Assembly: GCF_030758615.1 (NCBI RefSeq) | Contig: NZ_CP132381.1 | Span: 868,001-932,000, forward strand | Length of the DNA stretch: 64,000 nucleotides | From: Gilliamella apis | GTDB lineage: Bacteria > Pseudomonadota > Gammaproteobacteria > Enterobacterales > Orbaceae | Direction of reading: 5' to 3' | Shown: piece by piece, positions 1 through 10,699 of the stretch | Layout: each line of letters opens with the position of its first letter | Position numbering within the stretch: the stretch's first letter is position 1 | Position numbers and translations under genes: made by a program | The notes under the pieces: model-generated | What the model saw: the letters and a program-made list of their open reading frames with translations, nothing else | What the model was told of the DNA's origin: nothing | Databases searched by the model: none

Positions 1-142
1 AATTCATTGGAATATGATTGGCGCCGTCAAGCATACAAATGGCGACTTCATTAGCTTCTCGGACATCAAGTAAATAGAGTGGTGCTTTACTCTCAATTTT
101 TTGTTTTAGTTGTAATGGGCTAATTTCTTTTATCATTGTCAT
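1..142 (-). CDS. Rhodanese-like domain protein, N-terminal part only
   Basis: This is the first 47 or so codons of a leftward gene that continues past the left edge. The reverse strand reads MTMIKEISPLQLKQKI and then LLDVREANEV and GANHIPMN. Those are the opening strand, the LLDVRE motif and the GAxHIPM motif of single-domain rhodaneses (thiosulfate sulfurtransferase fold). The catalytic cysteine would lie outside the window, so activity cannot be judged. The start is the ATG at 142; an in-frame ATG at 136 is an alternative. It lies downstream of pepN on the same strand, with a hairpin terminator between them, so it is probably transcribed separately. Confidence 0.75.
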   Translation of the reverse strand, partial: MTMIKEISPLQLKQKIESKAPLYLLDVREANEVAICMLDGANHIPMN

Positions 143-219
143 TTTTTAAACTCATTTTAATTTCAGCAAAAATTTTGAGGAACAGGGTTTTTGGCAGCAA
201 ATTTACTGTTGTTTAATTA

Positions 220-269
220 AAAATCCCACCTTAACTGAATCTTATTGATCAATGACAAGGTGGGATTTT
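220..269 (-). terminator. Hairpin terminator after pepN
   Basis: AAAATCCCACCTT (220-232) pairs perfectly with AAGGTGGGATTTT (257-269) around a loop of about 24 nt. Read on the minus strand, the hairpin lies 25 nt past the pepN stop and ends in T residues. It fits an intrinsic terminator for pepN. Confidence 0.6.
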
Positions 270-293
270 GCTCCTTATAATGCTGTTAATTTA

Positions 294-2927
294 TTATGCA
301 GCTAACGCTTTAGTGATTTTTTCATAGAGATCTTTAGATAAGTTATCTAATTTTAATAAGCTTTCTAAAGCAGCTGTCATTTTTTTCTGACGATTTTCGT
401 CATAACGTTTTAATCGAATAAGTGGATCAATAAGTCTTGATGCCACTTGTGGATTTTTCTGGTTTAGTTCCATTAATATTTCAACTAAGAAATGGTAGCC
501 ACTGCCATCTTCAGCATGAAAAGCAACAGGGTTATTGTTAACAAAAGCACCAATTAGACTTCTTATTCGATTTGGATTATTGAGTGAAAAAGAGCGATGA
601 TTAAGCAATTTTTTCACTGTTGATAATACATTTTGCTCTGGACTTGTCGCATTTAAAGCCAACCACTTATCCATTACTAAACCATCTTGATACCATTTAT
701 CATCGAAATCGGAGAGTAATGTATGTCGACATGTTAATTGCGCTTTTACTGCTGTGGTAAGCGCCGCTAATGAATCTGTCATATTATTGGCTTGTTGATA
801 TTGTTGTTCAACTAAAGTATTCGCTAGCGATTTATCGTCAGCATAAGCTAATAATGATAAACAGCAGTTTTTCAACATGCGTTTACCAATGTCAGCATGT
901 TCAATCTGATATTGTGCAGTTTGATTATGATGATAAACCGCAGTTAGTTCATCATAGAGTTCATTAGCAAAGATACCTAATAAGAATTGACGAACTTGAT
1001 AAATAGCCATCGGATCAACGATATCAAATAGATTTGCCAATTCATTTTCCGAAGGTAAAGTCAGTATTTGTGCGATAAGTGCTGGTTCAGCGGTATCTGA
1101 TAGTAATATTCCTCTAAAAGCATCTAATACTGGCTCAGGAATTGTCATTGATAAATTCTGATGATAATTATTTACATTCATACGCACATATTTTGCTAAT
1201 AACATTTGCGCTGCATCGTAACGACTAAAAGCATTGCTGGCATGTTGCATTAAGAATATAAGATCGTGATCTTGATAATTGTAATTGAGTTTTACTGGAG
1301 CTGAAAAATCTCTTAATAGTGAAACAATTGGTTTTTCTGAAACATGATCAAAAACAAATTCTTGTCTGGATTGGGTTACATTTAGTACGTGATGAATAGG
1401 TTTATTTTGATATTGCAATGCAATTACATCACCATTTTGCTGATAAAGTTCGATATCTAATGGAATATGTAGTGCCTGTTTTTGACTTTGATCTTGCGTT
1501 GCTGGCGTATGTTGCTCAACTGTTAAGGTATATTGTTGATTTTGTGGATTATAGCTGTCCGTTACTGTTAATACTGGTGTACCTGATTGACTGTACCATA
1601 ATTTAAACTGAGTTAAATCAATTCCCGATGCATCTTGCATAGCTGCAACAAAGTCATCACAGGTTGCTGCACTACCATCATGGCGTTCGAAATAAAGTTT
1701 CATACCAGCCTGAAAGTTAGCTTCACCTAATAATGTATGCATCATACGAATCACTTCTGCACCTTTTTCGTATACGGTAACTGTGTAGAAATTATTCATT
1801 TCAATCACTTGTTCGGGACGAATAGGATGAGACATCGGGCTTGCATCTTCAGCAAATTGTACGGTGCGTAACAGTTTGACATCAGCAATCCGTTTGACCG
1901 ATCTGAGTCCTTGATCAGAAGTGAATTCTTGATCTCTAAATACTGTTAATCCTTCTTTTAGGCTAAGTTGGAACCAATCACGACAAGTGACTCGGTTACC
2001 GGTCCAATTATGAAAATATTCGTGACCAATTACTGATTCAATACCGATATAATCATCATCAGTGGCAGTTTGTGGTTTAGCAAGGACATATTTAGAATTG
2101 AAAATGTTAAGGCCTTTATTTTCCATTGCTCCCATATTGAAAAAATCAACTGCTACAATCATAAAGATATCTAAATCATATTCTAAATCAAAACGGCTTT
2201 CATCCCAGCGCATGGCATTTTTTAAACTGGTCATCGCCCATTGTGAACGATCTAAATTGCCTTTATCGACATAAATTTCAAGATCAATTTTTCGATTAGA
2301 ACGAGTGATAAAGTGATCTTTTAAAATATCAAAATCACCAGCTACTAATGCGAATAAATAAGCTGGTTTAGGAAATGGATCTTGCCATTGCACCCAGTGT
2401 CTACCGTCGGAAAGTTCCCCTTGTGCAATGCGATTACCATTAGATAATAAGTAAGGATATTGTTGTTTGTTAGCGGTAATTCTAGTTGAAAATCGTGCTA
2501 GAACATCTGGTCTATCGAGGTAGTAAGTAATGTGGCGGAAACCTTCAGCTTCACATTGCGTGCATAGTGCATCACCAGAAACATATAATCCTTCAAGTGC
2601 TGTATTATCGATAGGCTTAATTTGATTAACAATAGTTAAGGTAAATTCAGAAGGAACATTATTAACCGTTAATCCCGTTTTTGTGATTTGATAATCAGAC
2701 CATGGTTGTTCATCAATATTTACTGAAACTAATTTAAGTTCTTCGCCATCTAATACTAAATCGTTAGCTTGAGAATTTTTTTTGATAATATGACTACGGG
2801 CGATAACTGTCGTTGTTTCTGCCGCTAAATCGAAATCAAGATCGATGTCAGTAATAGTAAAGTCTGGTGTTTTATAGTCATGACGATATTTAGCAGTCGG
2901 TTGTATATCAGTTGTCGTTGTACTCAT
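294..2927 (-). CDS. pepN: Aminopeptidase N (M1 zinc metallopeptidase)
   Basis: This 877-residue protein is a full-length M1-family aminopeptidase N, which removes N-terminal residues from peptides in the cytoplasm during protein turnover. The exopeptidase motif GAMEN is at residues 266-270. The zinc site HEYFH is at 302-306, with the third ligand E325 in LSLKEGLTVF. All are at the spacing seen in E. coli PepN (about 870 residues). There is no signal peptide. The gene is divergent from pncB, and pepN-pncB-asnS-porin is the enterobacterial order. The start ATG at 2927 gives a normal N-terminus. I see nothing unusual in it. Confidence 0.97.
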   Translation of the reverse strand: MSTTTTDIQPTAKYRHDYKTPDFTITDIDLDFDLAAETTTVIARSHIIKKNSQANDLVLDGEELKLVSVNIDEQPWSDYQITKTGLTVNNVPSEFTLTIVNQIKPIDNTALEGLYVSGDALCTQCEAEGFRHITYYLDRPDVLARFSTRITANKQQYPYLLSNGNRIAQGELSDGRHWVQWQDPFPKPAYLFALVAGDFDILKDHFITRSNRKIDLEIYVDKGNLDRSQWAMTSLKNAMRWDESRFDLEYDLDIFMIVAVDFFNMGAMENKGLNIFNSKYVLAKPQTATDDDYIGIESVIGHEYFHNWTGNRVTCRDWFQLSLKEGLTVFRDQEFTSDQGLRSVKRIADVKLLRTVQFAEDASPMSHPIRPEQVIEMNNFYTVTVYEKGAEVIRMMHTLLGEANFQAGMKLYFERHDGSAATCDDFVAAMQDASGIDLTQFKLWYSQSGTPVLTVTDSYNPQNQQYTLTVEQHTPATQDQSQKQALHIPLDIELYQQNGDVIALQYQNKPIHHVLNVTQSRQEFVFDHVSEKPIVSLLRDFSAPVKLNYNYQDHDLIFLMQHASNAFSRYDAAQMLLAKYVRMNVNNYHQNLSMTIPEPVLDAFRGILLSDTAEPALIAQILTLPSENELANLFDIVDPMAIYQVRQFLLGIFANELYDELTAVYHHNQTAQYQIEHADIGKRMLKNCCLSLLAYADDKSLANTLVEQQYQQANNMTDSLAALTTAVKAQLTCRHTLLSDFDDKWYQDGLVMDKWLALNATSPEQNVLSTVKKLLNHRSFSLNNPNRIRSLIGAFVNNNPVAFHAEDGSGYHFLVEILMELNQKNPQVASRLIDPLIRLKRYDENRQKKMTAALESLLKLDNLSKDLYEKITKALAA

Positions 2928-3156
2928 GTTTATATACCTTTGTAAGTGGTGTGCTAATTATGTATTCAAATTAATCAAAACGGGGTTAATACCCATCAGT
3001 ATCTATGATTATTCTTCTAAAATAGAATGAATTATATTTATTTATCATTTTGGAATGAATTTCGATTAATTTTACCAAAATGTCTATATGAACTATTATA
3101 GCCTATTAAAAATAATCTTATTAGATAATTAATTTATATCTTAATTATTATTCTGC

Positions 3157-3162
3157 TATAAT
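3157..3162 (+). promoter_or_regulatory. Possible extended -10 promoter of pncB
   Basis: TATAAT at 3157-3162 is preceded by TG one base upstream (TGC-TATAAT), 39 nt before the pncB ATG. No good -35 box is visible at the usual distance, which fits an extended -10 promoter. This is pattern recognition only. Confidence 0.35.
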
Positions 3163-3200
3163 CATCAGAATTTTCTTTAAAGAACTGATAATAGATAGAC

Positions 3201-4394
3201 ATGTTACCCGCAATAATTACATCAATATTAGATACTGATGCTTATAAGTTGCATATGCAGCAGGCCGTTTTTCATCATTATCCTGACGCGACTGTCGTTG
3301 CTCAGTTTCGCTGTCGTAGTGATGATCTACTTGGTCAATATGCCGATCAAATTGCTCATCAAGTTAAATTAATGGAGTCTTTAACACTTACCGATGATGA
3401 GTTCGCCTATTTATCTGGTATTACCTTTTTTAAATCTGATTATTTAAACTGGTTAAAAAACTGGCGTTTTAATAGTCAGTTGTTAACCATTAAAAACGAA
3501 GATGGTTTGCTGGTGATTCAAATTGAAGGCAAATGGGTTGATGTTATTTTGTGGGAAGTGCCATTGCTGGCGGTTATTAGCGAAATAGTTCATAAAGATC
3601 GTTCGCCAAATATTGGTGTTGAACAAGCATTAGCAAGACTTAAAGATAAATTAGCCAGATTTGATGAGCAAACTAATGATCTTGATATGTCTGGTTTTAA
3701 TTTGCTAGATTTTGGTACACGAAGACGTTACTCTTTTGCTGTCCAAGAGGCTGTTGTAAGTTATTTGCAAAACCATTTCCGCAATTTTCATAGTACTAGT
3801 AATTATTTATTGGCATATCGTCTAGGGTTAACTCCAGTTGGCACTCAAGCCCATGAATGGTTCCAAGCCCATCAGCGTTTAAGCCCTAACTTGCATGATT
3901 GCCAAAAAACGGCCTTGCAAGTTTGGTTAGACGAATACCCTGATGATCTGGGCGTTGCGTTGACAGATTGTATTACTATGGATGCTTTTTTACGTGATTT
4001 TGACTACTATTTTGCATCTCATTATCAAGGACTACGCCATGATTCGGGCGATCCGATTGAATGGGGTGAAAAAGCGATTAGCCATTATCAGCAATTAGGA
4101 ATTGATCCTAAAACAAAATTACTGGTGTTCTCTGATAGTCTAAACTTTGATAAAGCGCTGAAAATTTATCGACACTTTAATCATCGAGTGAAATTATCCT
4201 TTGGTATCGGTGGTTTTCTTGCTTGTGATATTCCGTCTACAGAAGTAAATACCAAATCGTTAAACATTGTATTAAAACTAACGGAATGTAATAATCAAGC
4301 TGTAGCTAAATTATCTGATAGTCCTGGTAAAACAATTTCACAAGATTTGGCTTTTATTGATGAATTAAAAAGAACGTTTAAAGTCAATCATTAA
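3201..4394 (+). CDS. pncB: Nicotinate phosphoribosyltransferase
   Basis: This 397-residue protein is PncB, which makes nicotinate mononucleotide from nicotinate and PRPP with ATP hydrolysis, the entry step of NAD salvage. The length matches the E. coli enzyme (400 residues). Family landmarks are visible: the N-terminal [31 protein letters not shown], the [22 protein letters not shown] block and the phosphate-binding [15 protein letters not shown]. The gene is divergent from pepN and is followed by asnS, as in enterobacteria. A second NAD-related gene in this window, the NadR-like protein at about 14491, has a damaged kinase domain, so nicotinate salvage through PncB may matter more here (inference). 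Confidence 0.96.
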   Translation: MLPAIITSILDTDAYKLHMQQAVFHHYPDATVVAQFRCRSDDLLGQYADQIAHQVKLMESLTLTDDEFAYLSGITFFKSDYLNWLKNWRFNSQLLTIKNEDGLLVIQIEGKWVDVILWEVPLLAVISEIVHKDRSPNIGVEQALARLKDKLARFDEQTNDLDMSGFNLLDFGTRRRYSFAVQEAVVSYLQNHFRNFHSTSNYLLAYRLGLTPVGTQAHEWFQAHQRLSPNLHDCQKTALQVWLDEYPDDLGVALTDCITMDAFLRDFDYYFASHYQGLRHDSGDPIEWGEKAISHYQQLGIDPKTKLLVFSDSLNFDKALKIYRHFNHRVKLSFGIGGFLACDIPSTEVNTKSLNIVLKLTECNNQAVAKLSDSPGKTISQDLAFIDELKRTFKVNH

Positions 4395-4561
4395 TAGTCA
4401 TATTGATGATTAATATTAATAATTAAACAAAGTGATATAGTCTTATAAATAATCTGTATTATCAATTTTTGATAATACTTTAATGAGTATTAAAATTCAG
4501 CTTATATATTACTTTTAATATTACTTACTATATAAATAATAAATAGAGATGGATAATTAAA

Positions 4562-5965
4562 ATGAATTCTGTTGCTCCTATTGTTGACGTGCTACAAGGT
4601 AAAATTGCTGTTGGTAGCACCATTTCAGTTCAAGGTTGGGTAAGAACTCGCCGTGATTCTAAGGCCGGTATCTCTTTTTTGGCTGTGTATGATGGTTCTT
4701 GTTTTGATCCAATTCAAGCGGTAATTGAAAAAGAGTTACCAAATTATGATCAAGATATTTTGCGTTTAACTGCTGGTTGTTCAGTAAAAGTGACGGGTAA
4801 AGTTGTTGAATCTCCAGGTCAAGGACAAAAATATGAACTACAAGCAACGCAAGTCGAAGTTTATGGTTTTGTTGATGATCCTGAAACTTATCCAATGGCG
4901 GCTAAACGTCACTCAATAGAATATCTTCGTGAAGTTGCTCATTTACGCGCAAGAACTAATATTGTTGGTGCGATTACTCGTGTACGACACACCTTAGCGC
5001 AAGCTATTCACCAGTTTTTTGATGAACGAGGTTTTTTCTGGCTTTCAACACCAATTATTACTGCCTCTGATACAGAAGGTGCCGGTGAAATGTTCCGAGT
5101 TTCAACACTGGATATGTTAAATCTACCTAAAACAGATAATGGTAAGGTTGATTTTGATAAAGACTTTTTTGGTAAAGAAGCTTTTTTAACTGTTTCTGGG
5201 CAACTTAATGCAGAAACTTATGCATGTGCACTTTCAAAAGTCTATACCTTTGGTCCTACTTTTAGAGCTGAAAACTCAAATACTACACGCCATTTAGCTG
5301 AATTTTGGATGATGGAGCCAGAAGTGGCGTTTGCTGATCTTAACGATAATGCCAAACTTGCTGAAGATATGTTGAAGTATGTCTTTAAAACAGTACTTGA
5401 AAAACGAGCTGATGATATGCAGTTTTTCGCACAGCATATTGATAAAGATGCTATTAATCGTCTTGAAAGCTTTATTAATGCTGATTTTGCCCAATTGGAC
5501 TACACTGATGCTATTACTATCTTACAAAACTGTGATGCTAAATTTGAAAATCCAGTAAGTTGGGGTATTGATTTGGCATCTGAACATGAACGTTATTTAG
5601 CTGAACAATATTTTAAAGCGCCAGTTGTTGTTAAAAATTATCCTAAAGATATTAAAGCGTTTTATATGCGTATGAATGATGATGGTAAAACTGTTGCGGC
5701 AATGGATGTATTAGCCCCAGGGATTGGTGAAATCATAGGTGGTTCACAACGTGAAGAACGTTTGGATATGTTAGATAAACGTATGGATGAATTAGGCCTT
5801 AAAAAAGAGGATTATTGGTGGTACCGTGATTTACGTCGTTATGGTACTGTACCTCACTCAGGTTTTGGATTAGGTTTTGAACGTCTAATTGTTTACGTTA
5901 CTGGTGTTCAGAATGTTCGTGATGTTATTCCTTTCCCTAGAACTCCACGTAACGCAAATTTCTAA
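4562..5965 (+). CDS. asnS: Asparaginyl-tRNA synthetase
   Basis: This 467-residue class IIb aminoacyl-tRNA synthetase charges tRNA-Asn. An N-terminal OB-fold anticodon-binding domain ([18 protein letters not shown]) covers about residues 1-110. Class II motif 2 ([16 protein letters not shown]) starts near residue 234, and motif 3 ([10 protein letters not shown]) near residue 436. The protein ends in [11 protein letters not shown], the usual AsnS C-terminus. The length equals that of E. coli AsnS. It lies between pncB and the first porin, the same order as in E. coli. Confidence 0.97.
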   Translation: MNSVAPIVDVLQGKIAVGSTISVQGWVRTRRDSKAGISFLAVYDGSCFDPIQAVIEKELPNYDQDILRLTAGCSVKVTGKVVESPGQGQKYELQATQVEVYGFVDDPETYPMAAKRHSIEYLREVAHLRARTNIVGAITRVRHTLAQAIHQFFDERGFFWLSTPIITASDTEGAGEMFRVSTLDMLNLPKTDNGKVDFDKDFFGKEAFLTVSGQLNAETYACALSKVYTFGPTFRAENSNTTRHLAEFWMMEPEVAFADLNDNAKLAEDMLKYVFKTVLEKRADDMQFFAQHIDKDAINRLESFINADFAQLDYTDAITILQNCDAKFENPVSWGIDLASEHERYLAEQYFKAPVVVKNYPKDIKAFYMRMNDDGKTVAAMDVLAPGIGEIIGGSQREERLDMLDKRMDELGLKKEDYWWYRDLRRYGTVPHSGFGLGFERLIVYVTGVQNVRDVIPFPRTPRNANF

Positions 5966-6268
5966 AATTTGAGCATATTATCAACTGACTTTTAGTCAGT
6001 TGATAGCAAATCTAATATTAACAAAACTTTACAAACGATTAAAAAATAATCAAACAGACGTTATTTTAAGCTTAGACATCACGTTTAACGAAAAGTTCAC
6101 TTGATTTTAATAAATTTTTATACATAATTTACAGTACTGTAAAAAGTAAGATGAAAATAATAGTTAAAAACGTTAGTTATAAACATTATTTTTGGATGAA
6201 TAATCATTGTAAAAATTGACACAACCAAAAGGCGTGTCTTTTTATAGAAATAACCATGAGGGTAAGAA
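5966..6268. other. Intergenic region between asnS and porin 1
   Basis: A perfect inverted repeat, TCAACTGAC (5983-5991) with GTCAGTTGA (5997-6005), follows the asnS stop and may end its transcript, although no T run follows. The remainder is very AT-rich and should hold the porin promoter. In enterobacteria this interval upstream of ompF carries OmpR sites, but I cannot assign such sites by eye. A weak GAGGG ribosome-binding site lies just before the porin ATG. Confidence 0.4.
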
Positions 6269-7432
6269 ATGAAACGTAATCTATTAGCAATCGCTATCCC
6301 TGCTCTTTTAGTAGCAGCTGGTGCAAATGCTTCTATCGAAGTATGGAACAAAGACGGTAATAAAGTTGATTTTAACGGTCGAGTTAAAGCAGCTAACAAT
6401 ATTACTAATCGTGGAAATACTGAAGAAGGTGATGATACATCAGCTCGTTTTGGTATGTCTGGTCAAACTCAAATCACTGACAGCATTACTGGTTATGGCC
6501 GTTGGGAATATGAAGCAAAAGCAGGTAAAGACTCTAAAAATGAAGTTCGTTATGCATTTGCAGGTTTAAACTTTGGTGATTTAGGTTCATTTGATTATGG
6601 TCGTAATGATGGTGTATTAAAAACAATCACTGCTTATACAGACGTTTTACCACAATTTGGTGGTGATGCTGGAAATAATGCTTGGAACGTGTTAACTGAA
6701 CGTACTAAAGCTGTTGCAACTTATCGTAACAACAACTTCTTTGGTTTAAGTGATGATTTAAGCTTTGCTATCCAATATGCTGACAACGGTGATAATTCAG
6801 CAACTAAAGATCGTGTTAAAGAATCTAAAACAAAAGAAGCCTATGGTGCAGTTGCTCAATGGAAAATCTTTGATACAGGCTTAACTGTTGGTGGTGGTTA
6901 TGCACAAACTGCAGGTTCAAATTCTAGATCAGACTCTAATGATTATGATAGTTGGGCGTTTGAGGCTCCAGGCAAAACTAAAACTTGGGCTACTGGTATC
7001 AAATATGATAACTATAACCTTTATTTAGCTGCTAGCTACTTCCAATCTAAACATAAAAGTCAATTTAAAGATGTTTATGATGACAAAACCAAAGGTTTTG
7101 AGTTAGTTGCTCAGTATGGTTTTGATTTAGAAGTTGGTCGTTTAACTCCATCTTTAGCATATGTTCAACATAAAGTAAGTGGTAGAAACTTCCACCATAA
7201 TGATGACGATTTTGGTAGAAATTTAGTTAAATATGTATCTTTAGGTGCTGAGTATGCTGTAAATAAAAACTTTAGTGCTATTGTAGAATATAAATTCAAT
7301 CTTCTTAAGAAGAAAGATATCGGTGCTGAAAACTTTACTACAGATAGCTACTACGATAAACATGAAGATCATAACGCATCTAAACCAGGTACTAAAGATG
7401 TGTTAGGTGTTGGTTTAATTTACCAATTCTAA
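6269..7432 (+). CDS. Outer-membrane general porin (OmpF/OmpC type), copy 1
   Basis: This 387-residue precursor is a trimeric general-diffusion porin. The signal peptide MKRNLLAIAIPALLVAAGANA is cleaved before SIEVWNKDGNKVDF, the standard first strand. Alternating beta strands follow, and the chain ends in LGVGLIYQF with the C-terminal phenylalanine needed for outer-membrane assembly. The constriction-loop motif PQFGGD is present. The second strand carries FNGRVKAANN where copy 2 has FYGRVYALNY, so pore-facing positions differ. It sits where ompF sits relative to asnS in E. coli, but I give no symbol because assignment to OmpF, OmpC or PhoE is not secure. It ends in a strong terminator. Confidence 0.93.
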   Translation: MKRNLLAIAIPALLVAAGANASIEVWNKDGNKVDFNGRVKAANNITNRGNTEEGDDTSARFGMSGQTQITDSITGYGRWEYEAKAGKDSKNEVRYAFAGLNFGDLGSFDYGRNDGVLKTITAYTDVLPQFGGDAGNNAWNVLTERTKAVATYRNNNFFGLSDDLSFAIQYADNGDNSATKDRVKESKTKEAYGAVAQWKIFDTGLTVGGGYAQTAGSNSRSDSNDYDSWAFEAPGKTKTWATGIKYDNYNLYLAASYFQSKHKSQFKDVYDDKTKGFELVAQYGFDLEVGRLTPSLAYVQHKVSGRNFHHNDDDFGRNLVKYVSLGAEYAVNKNFSAIVEYKFNLLKKKDIGAENFTTDSYYDKHEDHNASKPGTKDVLGVGLIYQF

Positions 7433-7456
7433 TCTCTTTATATCTTAAATATCGAT

Positions 7457-7482
7457 AAAAGGCACTTAGGTGCCTTTTTTTT
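7457..7482 (+). terminator. Intrinsic terminator of porin 1
   Basis: AAAAGGCAC (7457-7465) pairs with GTGCCTTTT (7470-7478) around a TTAG loop and is followed by a T run. The same hairpin recurs behind porin 2. Confidence 0.9.
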
Positions 7483-7742
7483 CATCTCTTGAACCTCATG
7501 TTATCTAAAAAAACATTTTATGCTTAAAAAAATATTATTTTAAGTCATAGAATAGACTCAATTCGCAGAATAATATCTTACAAACGTTATTAATCCATAA
7601 TTTTTGCAAAAAAATCTAGTATTTAACAATAATAATAGATATCCCAGTAATAACTTAGTTGCTAATTAACAGCAGCTATTTATTAAATCAAGAACAAAAT
7701 ATTTTGTATCTTTAATAATAAAATACCTAAGAGGGTAACTAA
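7483..7742. other. Intergenic region between the two porin genes
   Basis: About 260 AT-rich bases between the porin 1 terminator and porin 2. No ORF or RNA gene is visible. The interval does not look like a copy of the region upstream of porin 1, so the two porins may be controlled differently. A GAGGGTAAC ribosome-binding site precedes the porin 2 ATG and closely matches the GAGGGTAAG of porin 1. Confidence 0.4.
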
Positions 7743-8888
7743 ATGAAACGTAATCTATTAGCAATCGCTATTCCTGCTCTATTAGTTGCAGGTACAGCAA
7801 GCGCTTCAATTGAAGTGTGGAACAAAGATGGTAATAAAGTTGACTTTTATGGTCGAGTTTATGCCTTGAACTATATTACTGATCGTGATAATCAAACTGG
7901 CGAAGGTGACAAAACCACTGCTCGTTTAGGGATGTCAGGACAAACACAAATCACTGATGGTTTGAGTGGTTATGGTCGTTGGGAATATGAAGCTAAAACT
8001 GGAGAAAAAGCTGATAACGAAACTCGTTATGCTTATGCAGGTCTGAATTTTGGAGATTTTGGTTCATTTGATTATGGCCGTAACGACGGTGTGTTAAAAA
8101 CCTTAACTTCATATACTGATGTTCTACCTGAGTTTGGTGGCGATGCATCAAATAATGATATCTATGCATTAACAGCAAGAACCAAAGCAGTGGCTACTTA
8201 TCGTAACTCAGATTTCTTTGGTTTAGTTAACGGTTTACGTTTTGCTGTGCAATATGCCGATAATGGTGATAATAGTTCAACTCAATATCTAAATAATCAC
8301 GATCGTACTGGCCATGATAGTGCTGAAGCTTGGGGTTCAGTAATTGATTGGGACGTGCTTGATACAGGTTTATCAATTGGTGCCGGCTATGCACAAACAG
8401 GTGGTCATAAAGATGCTAAAGCATGGTCAGCTGGTGTTAAATATGATAATGATAATCTATATTTAGCTGCGCTTTATATTCAAGGTAAACAAAAATACGG
8501 TTGGGAAAAAGCATCAACTACAGATAATACCTCTGATTTGAAAACTAAAGGGTTTGAATTAGTTGCTCAATACGGTATTGACTTTGAAGTGGGTCGTTTA
8601 ACTCCTTCTGTTGCTTATATTCAACATAAAGTACAAGATGCATCAAACTTCTCAAGAAGTGGTGATGCGGGTCTTAAAGGTAATGATTTAGCTAAATATG
8701 TCGATGTTGGTTTAACCTATGACTTTAATAAAAATTTATCAGCAATTGTTGATTATAAAATTAACTTGTTAGATAAAGATGATATTGGTGCACGTCGAGC
8801 TTTATACGAAGATGGTACATTCACTAAATCACAAATTAAAGCAACAGCTAAAGATACTGTAGCATTAGGATTAATTTATCAGTTCTAA
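7743..8888 (+). CDS. Outer-membrane general porin (OmpF/OmpC type), copy 2
   Basis: This 381-residue porin precursor is a tandem paralogue of the gene at 6269. The first 16 residues (MKRNLLAIAIPALLVA) are identical and the signal peptide ends in GTASA. The mature start SIEVWNKDGNKVDFYGRVYA, the PEFGGD constriction-loop motif and the C-terminal ALGLIYQF are all standard. Strand segments are highly similar between copies, while the loops, for example around residues 175-240 and the C-terminal third, differ in length and charge. This is the pattern expected when surface loops diverge under phage or immune pressure after duplication. The terminator hairpin is also shared. Confidence 0.93.
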   Translation: MKRNLLAIAIPALLVAGTASASIEVWNKDGNKVDFYGRVYALNYITDRDNQTGEGDKTTARLGMSGQTQITDGLSGYGRWEYEAKTGEKADNETRYAYAGLNFGDFGSFDYGRNDGVLKTLTSYTDVLPEFGGDASNNDIYALTARTKAVATYRNSDFFGLVNGLRFAVQYADNGDNSSTQYLNNHDRTGHDSAEAWGSVIDWDVLDTGLSIGAGYAQTGGHKDAKAWSAGVKYDNDNLYLAALYIQGKQKYGWEKASTTDNTSDLKTKGFELVAQYGIDFEVGRLTPSVAYIQHKVQDASNFSRSGDAGLKGNDLAKYVDVGLTYDFNKNLSAIVDYKINLLDKDDIGARRALYEDGTFTKSQIKATAKDTVALGLIYQF

Positions 8889-8917
8889 TTATCTTTATCT
8901 TTAGATTTAGATTAAAT

Positions 8918-8941
8918 AAAAGGCACTTAGGTGCCTTTTTT
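8918..8941 (+). terminator. Intrinsic terminator of porin 2
   Basis: AAAAGGCAC (8918-8926), loop TTAG, GTGCCTTTT and a T run. The stem and loop are identical to those of the porin 1 terminator, which shows that the duplication included the 3' end of the gene. Confidence 0.9.
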
Positions 8942-9028
8942 GTTATCTATTTTTCAATAAATACCGCTTGCGCTTTAATAAATAGTCTGATAAAAATAAT
9001 GAAATAATAATCAATTAGGACTATATTG

Positions 9029-9487
9029 ATGCAGTACATTACTCGAAAATTACCTGCAAAAAAAAATATTGCTTTAGTGGCACATGATCACTTAAAAGAA
9101 GCATTATTAAATTGGTGCAAAAAAAATCGACAAGAACTTTCGCATCACAACCTGTGTGGTACAGGAACAACCGGAACATTAATTAAGAAAGAAACGGGAT
9201 TAACTATAACGCCTATGCTCAGTGGTACAATGGGTGGGGATCAACAAATCGGAGCTTTAATTGCTGAAGGTAAAATTGATATTCTGATCTTTTTCTGGGA
9301 TCCACTTAATGCTGTACCACATGATCCAGATGTAAAAGCTCTATTACGCTTATCAACAGTTTGGAATATTCCAGTAGCCACTAATCAAGCTACCGCTAAC
9401 GCTTTAATACAATCCTCAATATTTACTCAAGAAGTGGAAATTGAAATTCCTGATTATCAAGGTTATTTAAACGAAAGAGTAAAATAG
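9029..9487 (+). CDS. mgsA: Methylglyoxal synthase
   Basis: This protein converts dihydroxyacetone phosphate to methylglyoxal and phosphate, a glycolytic bypass used when sugar phosphates build up. Starting at the ATG at 9029 (one codon after an in-frame TTG), the protein has 152 residues. H19, D71 (in [11 protein letters not shown]), H98 and D101 then fall exactly at the numbers of the E. coli active-site residues, which settles the start. TTAGGA at 9015-9020 is the ribosome-binding site. The gene abuts mdtH with no spacer, so the two are probably co-transcribed. Confidence 0.95.
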   Translation: MQYITRKLPAKKNIALVAHDHLKEALLNWCKKNRQELSHHNLCGTGTTGTLIKKETGLTITPMLSGTMGGDQQIGALIAEGKIDILIFFWDPLNAVPHDPDVKALLRLSTVWNIPVATNQATANALIQSSIFTQEVEIEIPDYQGYLNERVK

Positions 9488-10699
9488 ATGCCAATTCCTT
9501 CACAAGTTCGTAAAACAGGTCGATACATATTATTGTTAGATAATTTGTTTATTGTGTTGGGATTTTATGTAGTATTTCCATTGGTCTCTACTCACTTTGT
9601 TAGTCAAGTTGGGTGGAGTGCGTTATTTGTTGGTTTTGCTTTAGGTTTTCGTCAATTTGTTCAGCAAGGATTTGGTTTGATTGGTGGGGCAATCGCAGAT
9701 CGCTTTGGTGCTAAACCAATGATAATAACTGGTATGTTTTTGCGATCAATTGGATTTATCTCAATGGCACTAGCAACAGAACATTGGTTATTATTAATAT
9801 CTTGTTTACTTTCGGCATTGGGCGGTTTGCTATTTGATCCCCCTAGAATGGGATTAACTATCAAATTTACTCGTCCTCATGAACGAGGCAAGTTTATTTC
9901 TCTACTAATGATACAAGATAATGCAGGCGCAGTTATTGGCGCTCTTATCGGTGGCATTCTAATCGATTACGATTTTCAATTAGTGTGTTGGTGTGGTGCT
10001 TTTATCTTTTTTTTATGTGGTATTTTTAATCTGATGTACTTACCGGCCTATCATATCGCAATTGGTAAAGCTCCGATCATTAACGGCATGAAAATGGTTC
10101 TTAAAGATAGAAAATTTACTCATTATGTACTTACTTTAACTGGTTATTACGTGCTGTGGGTGCAAATCATGCTGATGTTACCTTTAACCATTACCAATGT
10201 GTCAGGAAGTCCTAGCTATGTAAAATGGATGTATGCTATCCAAGCAACAATATCACTATGTTTACTTTATCCTCTTGCTCGAATAAGTGAAAAATATTTT
10301 AGATTAGATCAACGCCTTAAATTTGGATTATTGTTGATGTCTTTTGCTTTTATTATTATTGGCTTTACATCACAATTATCGATTTTACTTTCTCTTATAG
10401 CGTTGTTTTATTTTGGGGCTATTATTGCTGAACCAGCTAGAGAAACATTAGCAACTGTTTTAACAAACCCTAAAGCTAAAGGTAGCTATATGGGGTTTAG
10501 TCGGTTGGGATTGGCATTAGGTGGTTTTATTGGTTATACCGGTGCTGGCTGGCTTTATGATGTGGCCATCCAAATCGGTTTAGCTCATTTACCATGGGTA
10601 ATCTTAACTTTAGTCGGTCTATTAACTTTTGGATATTTAGAATATTTATTTAAAAACGAGCCACCTATGACTAAGGTCAAGATGAGAAAGATTGGCTAA
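9488..10699 (+). CDS. mdtH: MFS multidrug transporter MdtH
   Basis: This 403-residue inner-membrane transporter of the major facilitator superfamily closely matches E. coli MdtH along its length. Shared blocks include [33 protein letters not shown] (the MFS loop 2-3 motif), [27 protein letters not shown] and [12 protein letters not shown] followed by [15 protein letters not shown]. In E. coli, MdtH overexpression gives quinolone resistance; the natural substrate is unknown. The ATG directly follows the mgsA stop (TAG-ATG). Its 3' end overlaps the convergent yafJ by 23 bp. Confidence 0.93.
   Translation: MPIPSQVRKTGRYILLLDNLFIVLGFYVVFPLVSTHFVSQVGWSALFVGFALGFRQFVQQGFGLIGGAIADRFGAKPMIITGMFLRSIGFISMALATEHWLLLISCLLSALGGLLFDPPRMGLTIKFTRPHERGKFISLLMIQDNAGAVIGALIGGILIDYDFQLVCWCGAFIFFLCGIFNLMYLPAYHIAIGKAPIINGMKMVLKDRKFTHYVLTLTGYYVLWVQIMLMLPLTITNVSGSPSYVKWMYAIQATISLCLLYPLARISEKYFRLDQRLKFGLLLMSFAFIIIGFTSQLSILLSLIALFYFGAIIAEPARETLATVLTNPKAKGSYMGFSRLGLALGGFIGYTGAGWLYDVAIQIGLAHLPWVILTLVGLLTFGYLEYLFKNEPPMTKVKMRKIG

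Noticed and set aside
6118..6399. 93-codon minus-strand ORF over the porin 1 promoter and signal peptide
   Set aside because: It covers the start of a clear porin gene antisense, lacks a family, and porin 2 has no matching ORF.
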